From: Deinococcus aerolatus
Lineage (GTDB): Bacteria > Deinococcota > Deinococci > Deinococcales > Deinococcaceae
Assembly (NCBI RefSeq): GCF_014647055.1
Contig: NZ_BMOL01000016.1
Location: forward strand, 1 to 64,000
Direction of reading: 5' to 3'
Length of the DNA: 64,000 nt
Shown in pieces: positions 44,049 to 54,624 of this stretch. Within the stretch, counting starts at the first letter, position 1, and each line of letters begins with the position of its first letter. The notes under the pieces are model-generated. The model worked only from the letters and a program-made list of their open reading frames with translations. It made no database searches and was not told the DNA's origin. A program made the position numbers and the translations under genes.

Positions 44049-44773
44049 GCCTTACCGCGCCCGCGCATCACCTCGTGAATCAGGATGCCCGCCGCTACCG
44101 AGGCGTTGAGGCTGTCCACCTGCCCACGCGTGGGAATGCCCACCAGCACATCGCATTTCTCGCGCACCAGCCGGCGCAGGCCCTCGCCCTCCGCGCCCAC
44201 CACCAGCGCCACGCGCCCGCTGAAGTCGGTCTTGGTCACGTCCTGCGCCGATTCACCGGCCGCGCCGTACACCCACACCCGGTCCTCCTTGAGGGCGTCG
44301 ATCAGCCGGGGCAGGTTCTTGGTCTGCGCCACCGGCAGGTAACTGGTGGCGCCCGCCGCCGTCTTGGCCACCACCGGCGACAGCGGCGCGCTGCGGCGCT
44401 CCTCCACCACCACCCCGTGCGCGCCCAGCACCTCGGCGCTGCGGATGATGGCCCCAAAGTTGCGCGGATCGGTGATGCCGTCCAGCAGCACGATCAGCAG
44501 TTCCTCGCCCCTAGCCTCGGCGCGGTCCAGAATGTCGTCCACACTGGCCCAGGCCAGGTCCTCAACTTCAGCCATCACGCCCTGGTGGGCGGTGGTGCCG
44601 GCCAGCTGATCCAGCTCGATGCGCGGGGCAAAGCGCAGCCTGACGCCGCTCTCTCCCAGCGCGGCCTTCAGCTCGGCCACGAAACTCTCCTCGACGCCGC
44701 GCGCCACCAGCACCTCGCCCACCCGCCCATCCTTCAGGGCTTCCAGCACCGGATTCCTTCCATACAGCAACAT
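44045..44773 (-). CDS. rlmB: 23S rRNA guanosine-2'-O-methyltransferase (TrmH/RlmB family)
   Basis: A 242-aa SPOUT methyltransferase with an N-terminal substrate domain starting LLYGRNPVLEALKDG, motif 1 DPRNFGAIIRSAE, motif 2 LVVGAEGEGL and motif 3 IPTRGQVDSLNASVAAGI, which makes the SAM knot. TAGACT (44780-44785) ends six bases before the ATG. Confidence 0.93.
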   Translation of the reverse strand: MLLYGRNPVLEALKDGRVGEVLVARGVEESFVAELKAALGESGVRLRFAPRIELDQLAGTTAHQGVMAEVEDLAWASVDDILDRAEARGEELLIVLLDGITDPRNFGAIIRSAEVLGAHGVVVEERRSAPLSPVVAKTAAGATSYLPVAQTKNLPRLIDALKEDRVWVYGAAGESAQDVTKTDFSGRVALVVGAEGEGLRRLVREKCDVLVGIPTRGQVDSLNASVAAGILIHEVMRGRGKA

Positions 44774-44853
44774 GGGCGCAGTCTAAGGCAAGCCGGCCCC
44801 CGGCCAGCACAAGGCCCTCCACCGGGGGAGGGCCGGTGGGCGCTGGGCGGGGA

Positions 44854-45228
44854 TTACTCCTGCGCCGGGTTCACGAAGGCGGCGCTGTCGTAGTAGGTGC
44901 GGAAGGCCCCCACCTTGCCGTCCATGATCTCGATGATGCTCACGCCCCGGTACTCGATGTCGCCGCCGTTCTTGAGCTTGCCCGTGGCGTTCCATTCCAT
45001 CACGCCCTGGCCGCCGCTCTCGTGGTGGTGGGTGAATTCGCTGTGGATGGTCTCGAAATCGCTCAGGTAGCGCTCCCAGAACTCCTGCGCGCCCTCGGTC
45101 CCTGTCCAGGTCTTGCTGGTCAGGTTGTTCAGGGTGACGTCCCCGGCGTGCAGCGCCACCAGTTCGGACGGATCGCCGCTGGATTCGGCGTTTTGCAGGG
45201 CGGTCATGAACTGTTCAGTGGTGGTCAT
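44854..45228 (-). CDS. NTF2-like (SnoaL-type) protein
   Basis: A 124-aa cone-shaped NTF2-fold protein with ALHAGDVTLNNLTS, a conserved WNATGKLKNGGDIEYRG strand and IIEIMDGKVGAFRTYYD. Members bind or isomerise small ligands. No partner is suggested by position. Confidence 0.83.
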   Translation of the reverse strand: MTTTEQFMTALQNAESSGDPSELVALHAGDVTLNNLTSKTWTGTEGAQEFWERYLSDFETIHSEFTHHHESGGQGVMEWNATGKLKNGGDIEYRGVSIIEIMDGKVGAFRTYYDSAAFVNPAQE

Positions 45229-45342
45229 GCTTCACCAGACCATCCGGCCTGTCTGCAGAGGGTGTGACCCCTTACCTTCAAAAAGTTTGGTGAAGCTGCC
45301 CCGGCCCGGTCTGAGCTGTGTTCAGGCTGTGGACCAGGGGCC

Positions 45343-48111
45343 TCAGCGCGCTGCGAGCCACGCCAGCAGCTCGGCCTCGGGCAGCGGCGGGCAGACCACG
45401 TAGCCCTGCGCGGCGTCGCAGCCCAGGTCGCGCAATACGTCCAGTTGCTCGGCCCGCTCCACGCCCACCGCCACCACCTTCAGGCCCAGGCGGTGCGCCA
45501 GCTCAATGGTGGAGGCCACCAGCGTGACCACCCGCGGGTCATCGGGCAGCCGGGCGATCAGGGTGGGGTGCAGCTTGATGACGTCCAGCGGAAAGCGGAT
45601 CAGTGCGCTGAGGTTGCTGCCCGCACCGTCACCGAAATCGTCCACGCACAGCCGGGCGCCGTAGCCGCGCAGCTGCTCCAGCATGTCCAGCGTTTCCTCG
45701 CTGTGGTCCAGCAGGCTGCCCGCCGTGACCTCGATGTCCGGGGCGCCGTGGGTGCGGAGCACCGGCAGCAGGCGGTCCAGACCCTCGCTGCGGCGCAGCT
45801 CTTCCAGGCTCAGGTTGACGCTGACCTGCCACGCTCCGGCCGCTGCGGACTGCCCGGCCGCGCCGGCACGCACGCGGTCCCGGCTGGCGACGGCTTCCTC
45901 GACCACCCATTCCCCGATCCGGGCGATCAGGTCACTGCGGCCCGCGGCCTCCAGGAAACTGGCGGGCGACAGCAGGCCCAGCTGAGGGTGCTGCCAGCGC
46001 AGCAGCGCCTCGGCCCCCAGCGCACGCCCGGTCCCGAGATTCAGCACCGGCTGGTACAGCAGCGTGAACTCGTGGGCCGCCAGCGCGCCGCCCAGGTCCT
46101 CTTCCAGCGCGTAGGCGTTTCTGACCCCGGCGCGCAGGGCCGGCGTGAAGAAGCCGATGCCGCCGCGCCCCTGCTGGCGGGCGTGGCGCACCGCGATCTC
46201 CGCGTTGGAGAGGATATCCTCCGCCGTTCCCCCGTCCAGCGCCGCCACCCCCAGCCCGAAGGTCAGGGCCGTCTCGCGTGGGCCGCAGCGTAGCGGGGCA
46301 CTCAAGGCCCGCTGCACAGCTTCCATGGCGTCGTGGCTTTCCAGGTGGGGCAGCAGCACGGCAAAGGTGCCGCCCTCCAGCCGCGCCACCGCGCCGCCCG
46401 GTCCCCCCACCTGGTCGCTCAGGCGGGCGGCCAGACCAATCAGCAGCCGGTCACAGGCCACCCGGCCCAGGGCGGTGTTCAGGGCACCGAACCCGTCGAT
46501 GTTCAGGCACACCAGCGCGCCGGGGGTCGGCGGCGTGCGGTCCATAGCCGTCAGATCCTCGCGCAGGCCGACGCGGTTGCGCAGCCCGGTCAAGGAGTCG
46601 TGGCGGGCGTCGTGGTGCATCTTGGCCTCGGCACGGCGCAGCATCGTCACGTCGCGCAGGGTCAGCAGCAGGCCGCCTCCCGCCGGCGCGGCGGCGCGGC
46701 TGCCCCCGTCCTTGCGCCCTGCCTCTGCCCCGACAGGCGTGAGGCGCAGCTCCATGTGGCGCAGCGAGTGGCCGGGCAGCGCCAGCAGCACCTCGCGGCA
46801 CGACGGGGCCGGCAGACTCCGCCACTCGGGCAGGGCCAGCGGCTGCCCCTGCGGCGAGAAGACCTTGACGCCCAGCTCGCCCAGCACCCGCGTCAGCCCC
46901 AGGCCCACCAGTCGGGCGGCCTCCACCCCCAGCAGCGCCGCCGCGGGGTCGTTGATCAGCTGCGCCCGGCCCGCAGCGTCCACCAGAACGGCGGCGTCCT
47001 CGGACAACGCCAGCACCTGCGAGATCATGCCCAGCGGGGCCGGGCCGCCGGCCTGCGCGCCTGCGCTCTCGGCCACCAGCAGCCCATTCTCGGAGGACCG
47101 GCGCACGTTCAGGGTCAGCACCTCGCCGCTGGCCAGCCTCACGTCGGCCTGCGCCGGGCCGCCGCCTGCGGCCAGCCGCACCAGGTTATGAACCGCCGCC
47201 GAGGGCGCACCCTCGAAGCCGGCCCAGGCCCACAGCGGCGCGCCGACCAGCACCGGTGCCGGCTGGCCCGCCACCTGCGGGGCCAGTTCGCTCAGGCCGT
47301 GGCTGGCATGCAAGACCACGCCGGCCTCGGTCAGCAGCGCGGCGGGCGTGCGGGTGTCCAGCAGCGCCGAGACCCCCGCGGCCCGCTCGTATTCACCGCT
47401 CACATCCTGCAGGGTCAGCATCACGCCGGCGCCCCAGCCGCCCAGGTAGGGCCGGGCCTCGCCGCGCACCCAGCGCACCTTGCCGCCGGCCGTGTCTGCC
47501 TGTGCCCCCACCGGGGGCAGCGCCTCGTCGGACAGGTGCACCGAGCGGCCCGAGACCGCCCCCTGCAGCGTCAGCAGCAGCTCCGGGCGGCCCGGCAGCA
47601 CCTCGGCCACCGTGCGGCCCAGCACCTCGGTGTCACTCAGGCCCAGCAGTTCCAGAAATGGACGGCTGACGCGCCGGAAGGTCAGCTCCGGCGTCAGCCA
47701 GGCCGTCGCCACCGGCAGCTGCGTGACCAGCACCTCGGCCTCGCGCACCGCGCCGTCTGGCCGCGAGGCCGCCAGCAGCATGGTCAGCACCTCCACCGCC
47801 GTGGGCGACACCGGCCCGTCCTCGCTCCACAGCAGCCCCAGCAGCTCGCCGTCGCGGGACAGCCAGGTCATCTCGCCGCCCTCCAGCCACGCCTCGGGCG
47901 GCTCCAGTTCCGGCCCGCCGTCTTCCAGGCCGCCGTCTTCCAGGCGCAACACCGCGTCGCCCACCCGCGCCAGCAGCGCTGCCTGCGGCGCGTGGGCACG
48001 CAACAGATCGCTCAGGGCCGTGAACAGCGCCGCGTTGGGCTGGAGGGCGCCGGGCGGGGCCGGGCTGGTCTGGAAGGTGGCCGGAGCGGATTTGGACAGG
48101 GAGTGAGTCAC
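45343..48111 (-). CDS. PAS-GGDEF-EAL protein with degenerate catalytic motifs
   Basis: A 922-aa signalling protein: several PAS-like segments in the first 500 residues, then GGDEF and EAL domains of c-di-GMP metabolism. The GGDEF signature reads LEGGTF. In the EAL domain, EALLRW and DDFGDG are kept, but the metal-binding Glu of TE is Ala (EVTAGS), KIDRSF reads KLHPTL and the AEGVE Glu is Val (AVGVE). It is therefore probably a receptor rather than an enzyme. GTG 48111 is preceded by GAGGTAA; the longer frame to 48228 is rejected. Confidence 0.88.
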   Translation of the reverse strand: MTHSLSKSAPATFQTSPAPPGALQPNAALFTALSDLLRAHAPQAALLARVGDAVLRLEDGGLEDGGPELEPPEAWLEGGEMTWLSRDGELLGLLWSEDGPVSPTAVEVLTMLLAASRPDGAVREAEVLVTQLPVATAWLTPELTFRRVSRPFLELLGLSDTEVLGRTVAEVLPGRPELLLTLQGAVSGRSVHLSDEALPPVGAQADTAGGKVRWVRGEARPYLGGWGAGVMLTLQDVSGEYERAAGVSALLDTRTPAALLTEAGVVLHASHGLSELAPQVAGQPAPVLVGAPLWAWAGFEGAPSAAVHNLVRLAAGGGPAQADVRLASGEVLTLNVRRSSENGLLVAESAGAQAGGPAPLGMISQVLALSEDAAVLVDAAGRAQLINDPAAALLGVEAARLVGLGLTRVLGELGVKVFSPQGQPLALPEWRSLPAPSCREVLLALPGHSLRHMELRLTPVGAEAGRKDGGSRAAAPAGGGLLLTLRDVTMLRRAEAKMHHDARHDSLTGLRNRVGLREDLTAMDRTPPTPGALVCLNIDGFGALNTALGRVACDRLLIGLAARLSDQVGGPGGAVARLEGGTFAVLLPHLESHDAMEAVQRALSAPLRCGPRETALTFGLGVAALDGGTAEDILSNAEIAVRHARQQGRGGIGFFTPALRAGVRNAYALEEDLGGALAAHEFTLLYQPVLNLGTGRALGAEALLRWQHPQLGLLSPASFLEAAGRSDLIARIGEWVVEEAVASRDRVRAGAAGQSAAAGAWQVSVNLSLEELRRSEGLDRLLPVLRTHGAPDIEVTAGSLLDHSEETLDMLEQLRGYGARLCVDDFGDGAGSNLSALIRFPLDVIKLHPTLIARLPDDPRVVTLVASTIELAHRLGLKVVAVGVERAEQLDVLRDLGCDAAQGYVVCPPLPEAELLAWLAAR

Positions 48112-48230
48112 GCTGAAGTTACCTCGCGTCCACAGACGCTGTGAATTATTGGGTCCTGACAGGCAAACGCAGCACGCAGGGGGCGGCAGGAAAAGCAGAG
48201 GCGAGAAGAATCGCAGGGGCAGCCGCATGG

Positions 48231-48635
48231 GGAAGGCCGCAGGCAGGGATCACCTGGGTGCCATCCTGCCACCCGAACTCTTACCCCAATCATTCAAGAA
48301 AACGCGTTAGACACGCGTGCCGCTGACCCACCGTGCAGCAAGTGAACCGGGGCTCAGGCGGAAAGGCCCAGCCACACGGGCCCCCTGCCTGGCCGCCTCC
48401 CCCTGCTTCCGATTCCCGCCGCCGTCCAGGCGCGGCTTTTCCATCCAGACGCCGTCATTCAGGCGTGTCGCTGCGGCTCTCCCATGAACACGGCCGCCGT
48501 GCGCCCGGAAGAAGGAGCCAGGGCACGACAGGAGCCACCACTGCCCTTCTCAGGCCAGTGCCTGGAGCTGGTCAGCGGTCAAAGGTCAGGGGCAGGCACG
48601 GTTCTGGCCGCTTGCCTCCTGCCGGGGGCCAGCGC
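48231..48635. other. 405-bp stretch without a recognisable gene
   Basis: No frame here shows a known domain, a good start context or coding-like composition. It separates the EAL-protein promoter side from the 3' end of the gene ending at 48636. A short + strand frame from 48484 has no support. Confidence 0.5.
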
Positions 48636-49082
48636 TCAGGCCTGCCAGCTCTCCTCTTTCCAGGCGGCGGGCCACACCAGATAGATGCCCGTGTCGCTGG
48701 GGGAACTGGCGGCCACCAGCCTGCCCACCTCGGCAGCGTCCGGCTCGTCGATCACCCGCGTGAAATCGGAACTGTTCAGGACCGTCTCGCGCACCATCCA
48801 CTCGCGTTCCTGCGCCCAGTGCACCAGCTGCACCAGCGCCTCCATGCCCGGCCGCCCGAAACGCGGCCCGAAGGCGGTGGCCACCACCGTCGCCACGGAA
48901 CCCACGATCAGCACCGCCGCGTAGCCTGCGCGGTCGCGCTCGCCCTGGCGGTCCGTTACCAGAATCAGCTGGCCCGCCGGCCCCCCCGCGCCACCCGACG
49001 GGTGCTGCTCCAGATGGGCCAGAACGGCATTCAGGGTCTCTTGCGGCGCCCCGGGGAGGCCCAGCGGATCGGCAATTTGCAT
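48636..49082 (-). CDS. Hypothetical protein, soluble, unknown function
   Basis: A 148-aa protein starting MQIADPLGLPGAPQETLNAV. Strands such as GQLILVTDRQ and AGYAAVLIVGSVATVVATAF alternate with helices. TACACT (49089-49094) ends six bases before the ATG at 49082, so the longer in-frame start at 49157 is rejected. No family recognised. Confidence 0.7.
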   Translation of the reverse strand: MQIADPLGLPGAPQETLNAVLAHLEQHPSGGAGGPAGQLILVTDRQGERDRAGYAAVLIVGSVATVVATAFGPRFGRPGMEALVQLVHWAQEREWMVRETVLNSSDFTRVIDEPDAAEVGRLVAASSPSDTGIYLVWPAAWKEESWQA

Positions 49083-49211
49083 GGGCGCAGTGTAGCGAAG
49101 AAGCAGTGTGTCCAGCGCTGACGCCCTGTCAGGCGGGGAAAACGCGACGTTTCGCACCGCTCCCGTCTGTTGCGCCGCCCCACGGACAGGACGCGGGCAG
49201 AAAGCCTGGGC

Positions 49212-49868
<657 letters not shown>

Positions 49869-49918
49869 ATCCCCAGGCTACGCCTCCTGCCCGCAGGCTT
49901 GGTGGTCCGGGACGCAGT

Positions 49919-50057
49919 TCATACGGATTCCGTCTGTTTCGTTAACAAACCGGGAGGGCGCCGGTTTGCCAACTCCACTCCCGGAATCCGTTCTACCCGT
50001 TCTCGCTTCGTTCGGATTTTCATCGTTTTGCAAACGATTCAATCGGAGCCCGTATCA
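49919..50057. mobile_element. MITE-like repeat, copy A
   Basis: A 139-bp unit whose ends are imperfect inverted repeats, TCATACGGATTCCG at the left and TGATACGGGCTCCG (read inward) at the right. It is about 95 percent identical to copy B at 52466-52605, in the opposite direction. It has no ORF. The ends resemble the IS630-type element end at 186-200, which suggests cross-mobilisation. Confidence 0.75.
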
Positions 50058-50073
50058 GACGTGGCCGCGGTGG

Positions 50074-50923
<850 letters not shown>

Positions 50924-50931
<8 letters not shown>

Positions 50932-51964
50932 CGCTGCCCATCCGTGCCGCCAGCGCCCAGCCGCTCAGCAGGGCGGCCTCCACGCGCGGGCCGTGACCAT
51001 CGGGCGTGAAACCGTCGCCACACAGCCCCAGACCGTACGGAGCGTGCCACAGGCAGGGGCCGGGCGCTCGGCATTCAGGTGTGGCGTAGCGCCAGCGGTG
51101 GGCAAAGGCGTGAACTGGCCGGAGTTCCTGGCCCAGCACCCCGGCCGCTGCCGCCAGCAGTTCGGGCAGGACCTCGTCCGAGCGGCGTTCCAGGTTGGCG
51201 CGGGACCACGCCGCCGAGGCCTGCAACATCAACGCGGGCGGGTGATCTCCGGCACGCTTGGTGTGTTCGCGGGCGATCCAGTCCAGCACCGGGTGGCCGC
51301 GCAGGCTCAGGGCCGGCCAGTCGGCCCCGGTGTCCTGCTCCAGCACCACACCCGCCGCCCAGCACGGGGCGTACTCCACGCGGCGCAGCGTCGCGGCGGT
51401 CGCCTGCAGATCTCCCAGACCGTCCCTACCCAGCTCCAGCAGCAACGGCTCCAGCAGGGCCAGGGCCTGCGGGGCGGGAAGGTTCAGCACCAGCCGCGCG
51501 GCCTCGCCCGCCACGCCGTCACGCGAATGCACGCGCCAGCCGCCGGGCAGACGTTCCAGGCTGCTCACCTCCAACCCGGTCTGCACGTCCAGCCCCCGCG
51601 CCAGCTCGCGGCCCAGGGTGCTCATGCCCAGGGGCGGGGCATAACGCGGGTGGCCGTCCGGCGGCGGCGGCGCAATCTGCCCGTCCTCCCAGGCCGCAAA
51701 CCCCTGCGCCCACACGCGGTTCCAGCCGGCGGTCACGCCGCCCTCGGCCAGCGCCACGGCGCGGGGATGCCGGGCGGTGAAGTAGCGTGCGCCGTGATCC
51801 AGCCGGGCCTCCGGCGGCGGCGTGCGGCGGGTGGCGGCGCGGCCTGAGACCCCACGCGACTTGTCCAGCACGCGCACCGTCTGGCCCCGGCCCCGCAGGT
51901 CATGGGCCAGCGCCAGCCCGGCCAGCCCGGCCCCCACCACCAGCACGTCCGGCTTAGCAGGCAT
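50924..51964 (-). CDS. FAD-dependent oxidoreductase, renalase-like
   Basis: A 346-aa flavoprotein with the dinucleotide motif VVGAGLAGLALAHDLRGRG (about residues 9-27), the LDKSRGVSGRAATRR segment and LDHGARYFTARHP, typical of bacterial renalase, which oxidises isomeric dihydronicotinamides. A small leaderless ORF runs into its start. Confidence 0.85.
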
Positions 51965-52055
51965 GGGCCGCGCCTTTAGGCCGGACAGGACGCGCAGCGC
52001 CTGACACCAGCAGGAAAGGCAGCAGCGCCAGCAGGAACTTCATAGGCCGTTTCAT
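51954..52055 (-). CDS. Small leaderless ORF overlapping the renalase-like gene
   Basis: A 33-codon frame starting MKRPMKFLLALLPFLLVSG, a basic start and one hydrophobic helix. TACCCT (52063-52068) ends seven bases before its ATG. The stop lies 11 bases inside the next gene. It may be a tiny membrane peptide or act as a translation-coupling leader. Confidence 0.4.
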   Translation of the reverse strand: MKRPMKFLLALLPFLLVSGAARPVRPKGAAHAC

Positions 52056-52093
52056 GCTGCCCAGGGTAACGCGCCATGCTCTAGCCTGCTCGC

Positions 52094-52468
52094 ATGAATT
52101 ACGCCGATCTGCTGGGACTGACCGTGCTGGAAGCCGCGCCGCAGCGCACTCGCGTCCGCGCCCAAGTCACGGCATCGGGCCTGAACATGCACGGTACCGC
52201 CCACGGCGGCCTGATCTTCAGTCTGGCTGACGAGGCGTTCGCGGTGATCAGCAATCTGGAGGCGCAGGCGGTGGCCGTGGACACCCACCTGAGCTTCTTC
52301 CGCGCCGCAACACCCGGAGACGAACTGGTGGCCGTCGCCACCCCGGAACGCGTGGGCCGCACCCTGGCAACGTACCGGGTGGAGGTCCGGCGCGGCGAGG
52401 AGGGCGAGGTGCTGGCACTGTTTATGGGGACAGTTTCCAGGCGGGTGCGGGAGGGTCAGGCGAGCTGA
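52094..52468 (+). CDS. PaaI-type hotdog thioesterase
   Basis: A 124-aa hotdog-fold acyl-CoA thioesterase with the catalytic segment NMHGTAHGGLIFSLADEAFA split over residues 34-53. TAGCCT (52082-52087) ends six bases before the ATG (leaderless). Its TGA stop is the first three bases of repeat copy B, so the C-terminus may have been altered by the insertion. Confidence 0.92.
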   Translation: MNYADLLGLTVLEAAPQRTRVRAQVTASGLNMHGTAHGGLIFSLADEAFAVISNLEAQAVAVDTHLSFFRAATPGDELVAVATPERVGRTLATYRVEVRRGEEGEVLALFMGTVSRRVREGQAS

Positions 52469-52605
52469 TACGGGCTCCGATTGAATCGTTTGCAATAACG
52501 ATGAAAATCCGAGCGAAGCGAGAACGAGTAGAACGGGTTCCGGGAGTGGAGTTGGCAAACCTGCGCCCTCCCGGTTTGTTAACGAAACAGACGGAATCCG
52601 TATGA
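52466..52605. mobile_element. MITE-like repeat, copy B
   Basis: An inverted copy of the repeat at 49919-50057, differing at about six positions plus one extra base. Its left end TGATACGG supplies the stop codon of the thioesterase gene, and its right end stops three bases before the end of the nuclease-like gene. The pair brackets 2.4 kb. Confidence 0.75.
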
Positions 52606-52608
52606 GAC

Positions 52609-53649
52609 TTATTCAGGGCGGTGGTGCTGGGCCGGACGGCCCTGGGCATCTTTCCAGCACGCCCAGCCGTTGCGAGACGCGCCGGAGATATCCATAGCAG
52701 CTGCACTGGGACTCTTATAGGTCACGTCTTGGACGTATTCCAGCAGCTCGGCGCTCCTCTCAACGAGCTGCCCAGCCTTCGTGTAACCCTGCCTGCGGCC
52801 CCGAATTCCCCTCGCATTGGTTCCGCTCTCACCCAGCACGCGGTTCAGGGCTGTACTTCCCGCCTGCACGGTCCAGGTTCCATCAGCAGGCCGGTAGATG
52901 GCGTGGGCCTCGGCCCCGAGAAGGCAGTACGTGAAGTGAATTTCCCGGGGCAGATGAACAATTTTCGTCTGCGACGGCACACCCAGCAACACGTCGCGCT
53001 CGGCTTCGGTGATGGTGCCGAGTTGCGCCGCCAGCCTGACCGCACTCTCGAAGGAGCCAATCTCGTGTTCTTGCTGAAAGGCCTGCACCAGTGGCGTCTT
53101 CTCCTTCAGGATGCGGGCCGCGTCCAGCCGTTGCTGCTGGCAGTTCTTGATGTTCTGCACGGCGTCCGCAAAACCGTCGACGCGCCACATCTCCGCGTCC
53201 AGCAGGGCCGCCAGATCGTCGGCGAAGGTGTGGCCCTCCTGACCCAGTTCCAGTTTCAACGCCACCCGTTCTTCCCAGCGGCCCGGCAGATGCTCGTCTA
53301 TAGCGATCCACACGCGCCCGTTGGTCACGATGGCCCAGCGCGTGCCTTCGTTGACGGCGTATGTAGACGCCTGCTGGAACTGCGGCGCCCCCAGCGTGAC
53401 GTTCATGCCCTTGATTTCCAGGGCGAACCTGCCTGTCCCGGCGCGAATCAGAAAGTCCGAACGGTTGCCCGTGGCATTGGTTTCCTCCGGCACCACCTCT
53501 GCCGGATTCCAGATGTCGAATCCGGCAGCGTGCAGCACCCGTAGCACAATCGCCTGACGGACAATGGCCTCGCCGGGATTGGGGCTCTGGGCAAGCCACG
53601 CGCCGATGGCCGCCACTGCCTCCCGAATCCGCTCCTGAATGCCTGACAT
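52609..53649 (-). CDS. PD-(D/E)XK nuclease-like protein with DUF4357
   Basis: A 346-aa protein. The N-terminal part has a restriction-endonuclease-like core, with Asp in NRSDFLIRAG and FALEIKG (ExK) at about residues 68-81, like the N-terminal domain of type I HsdR. The C-terminal part (about 250-335) matches DUF4357, with VQAGSTALNRV, TYKSPSAAAMDISG and NGWACWKDAQG. No methylase or helicase is beside it. A stand-alone defence or repair nuclease is possible. Confidence 0.75.
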   Translation of the reverse strand: MSGIQERIREAVAAIGAWLAQSPNPGEAIVRQAIVLRVLHAAGFDIWNPAEVVPEETNATGNRSDFLIRAGTGRFALEIKGMNVTLGAPQFQQASTYAVNEGTRWAIVTNGRVWIAIDEHLPGRWEERVALKLELGQEGHTFADDLAALLDAEMWRVDGFADAVQNIKNCQQQRLDAARILKEKTPLVQAFQQEHEIGSFESAVRLAAQLGTITEAERDVLLGVPSQTKIVHLPREIHFTYCLLGAEAHAIYRPADGTWTVQAGSTALNRVLGESGTNARGIRGRRQGYTKAGQLVERSAELLEYVQDVTYKSPSAAAMDISGASRNGWACWKDAQGRPAQHHRPE

Positions 53650-53902
53650 CTGCGGGCGAGTTTAGCAGCGGCGCAGCTGTAACCGCACGCTATTTCCCGC
53701 CCAGCATGTGAGGCTGAGGCCGTGCTCGCGCAGGGAGGCGCTCGGCCAGATCAAGGGTCTCCTGCCTGGGGATATGTCGCCAAATTCCGTATCAACCTCG
53801 AAATTTATTGAAGGGAAAGGCATGTTCCCTGCCGGGTGAGCGTCGAATCCTGTTCAGGCCGGAACTATCCCTTCTCGGCGAGATGTCATAAGGATGAAAC
53901 AC

Positions 53903-53932
53903 AGAAAATCCGGACACCCTGAGGATGCCCGG
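53903..53932 (-). terminator. Terminator of the GlsB-type gene
   Basis: On the minus strand, CCGGGCATCC, loop TCA and GGGTGTCCGG form a 10-bp stem with two wobbles, then ATTTTCTG. Confidence 0.75.
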
Positions 53933-53959
53933 AAACGTTGGAACCGTTAGAGAGGAGGC

Positions 53960-54229
53960 TTAGCGCAGAACTTTCAGGGCCTTGAGGATGGCGATCAGAA
54001 TCACGCTGCCAACCACGCCCCAGATGATGCTCCAGAAGCTGAAGCCATCGCCCGCTACTGTCGCGCCGCCGATGTTCAGCAGTCCGCCGAAGATCCATGT
54101 GGCGAGCAGTGCGCCCACGATCCCGATCAGAATGTTGGCGATTGCGCCCTGCTGTGCGTTGGTGTTCATGATCATGCTTGCCAGCCAACCGCAGAGTGCA
54201 CCTACCAGAATAGTAATGATCCAACCCAT
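53960..54229 (-). CDS. GlsB/YeaQ/YmgE-family membrane protein
   Basis: An 89-aa protein with three helices and the glycine-rich [18 protein letters not shown] core, known as transglycosylase-associated or stress-response membrane protein. AAAGGGGG precedes the ATG. The 54230-54520 region upstream is AT-rich and probably carries its promoter; no gene is seen there. Confidence 0.9.
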   Translation of the reverse strand: MGWIITILVGALCGWLASMIMNTNAQQGAIANILIGIVGALLATWIFGGLLNIGGATVAGDGFSFWSIIWGVVGSVILIAILKALKVLR

Positions 54230-54522
54230 GTTCGTGACCCCCTTTCAAAGTCGTTAGATTTCCAACGTTGAATACTCGTTGTGGGTGAAGCATGAAACTC
54301 GGCACAGCCACCAAATGCAGCCAAACATACTTTCTGAAGATGGCGCAAAGGTGGATTAACTGACTATTCAAGTCCGCTTAAGCCATCTTCTCAGAAATCT
54401 ATACTCTGCCACTCATTTCTGATGTTGCCTTGACGTTCCGGGGGATGGGCGCGGAGCGCAAACAGTGCCGGAGGCACCGGCATTTGTCTTGCCCTCGCGG
54501 CACTTTCCAGCCTACGGACGTT

Positions 54523-54528
54523 TAGCAT
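54523..54528 (+). promoter_or_regulatory. -10 box of the leaderless thrB leader
   Basis: TAGCAT ends six bases before the ATG at 54535, the same spacing as about twenty other leaderless starts in this window. No good -35 is seen. Confidence 0.5.
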
Positions 54529-54534
54529 GGGCGC

Positions 54535-54624
54535 ATGTGTCTGTCTGGCCCAGTGTGGCCCTGCTCTTTATCTGGAGGCCCCACCGTGCTGCCTGCACTG
54601 TTTCGGGTAGACGGCCCCGCATGA
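54535..54624 (+). CDS. Leaderless 29-codon leader ORF coupled to thrB
   Basis: The frame opens [10 protein letters not shown] and stays open to a TGA that overlaps the thrB ATG (ATGA). A CTGGAGG site followed by an in-frame GTG (54586) lies in its middle, so translation can also begin there. Only one Thr codon, so it is not a classical threonine attenuator peptide. Confidence 0.5.
   Translation: MCLSGPVWPCSLSGGPTVLPALFRVDGPA

Noticed and set aside
46333..48144. 603-codon + strand frame opposite the PAS-GGDEF-EAL gene
   Set aside because: Gln/Arg/His-rich composition typical of an antisense shadow; the minus-strand gene has clear domains.
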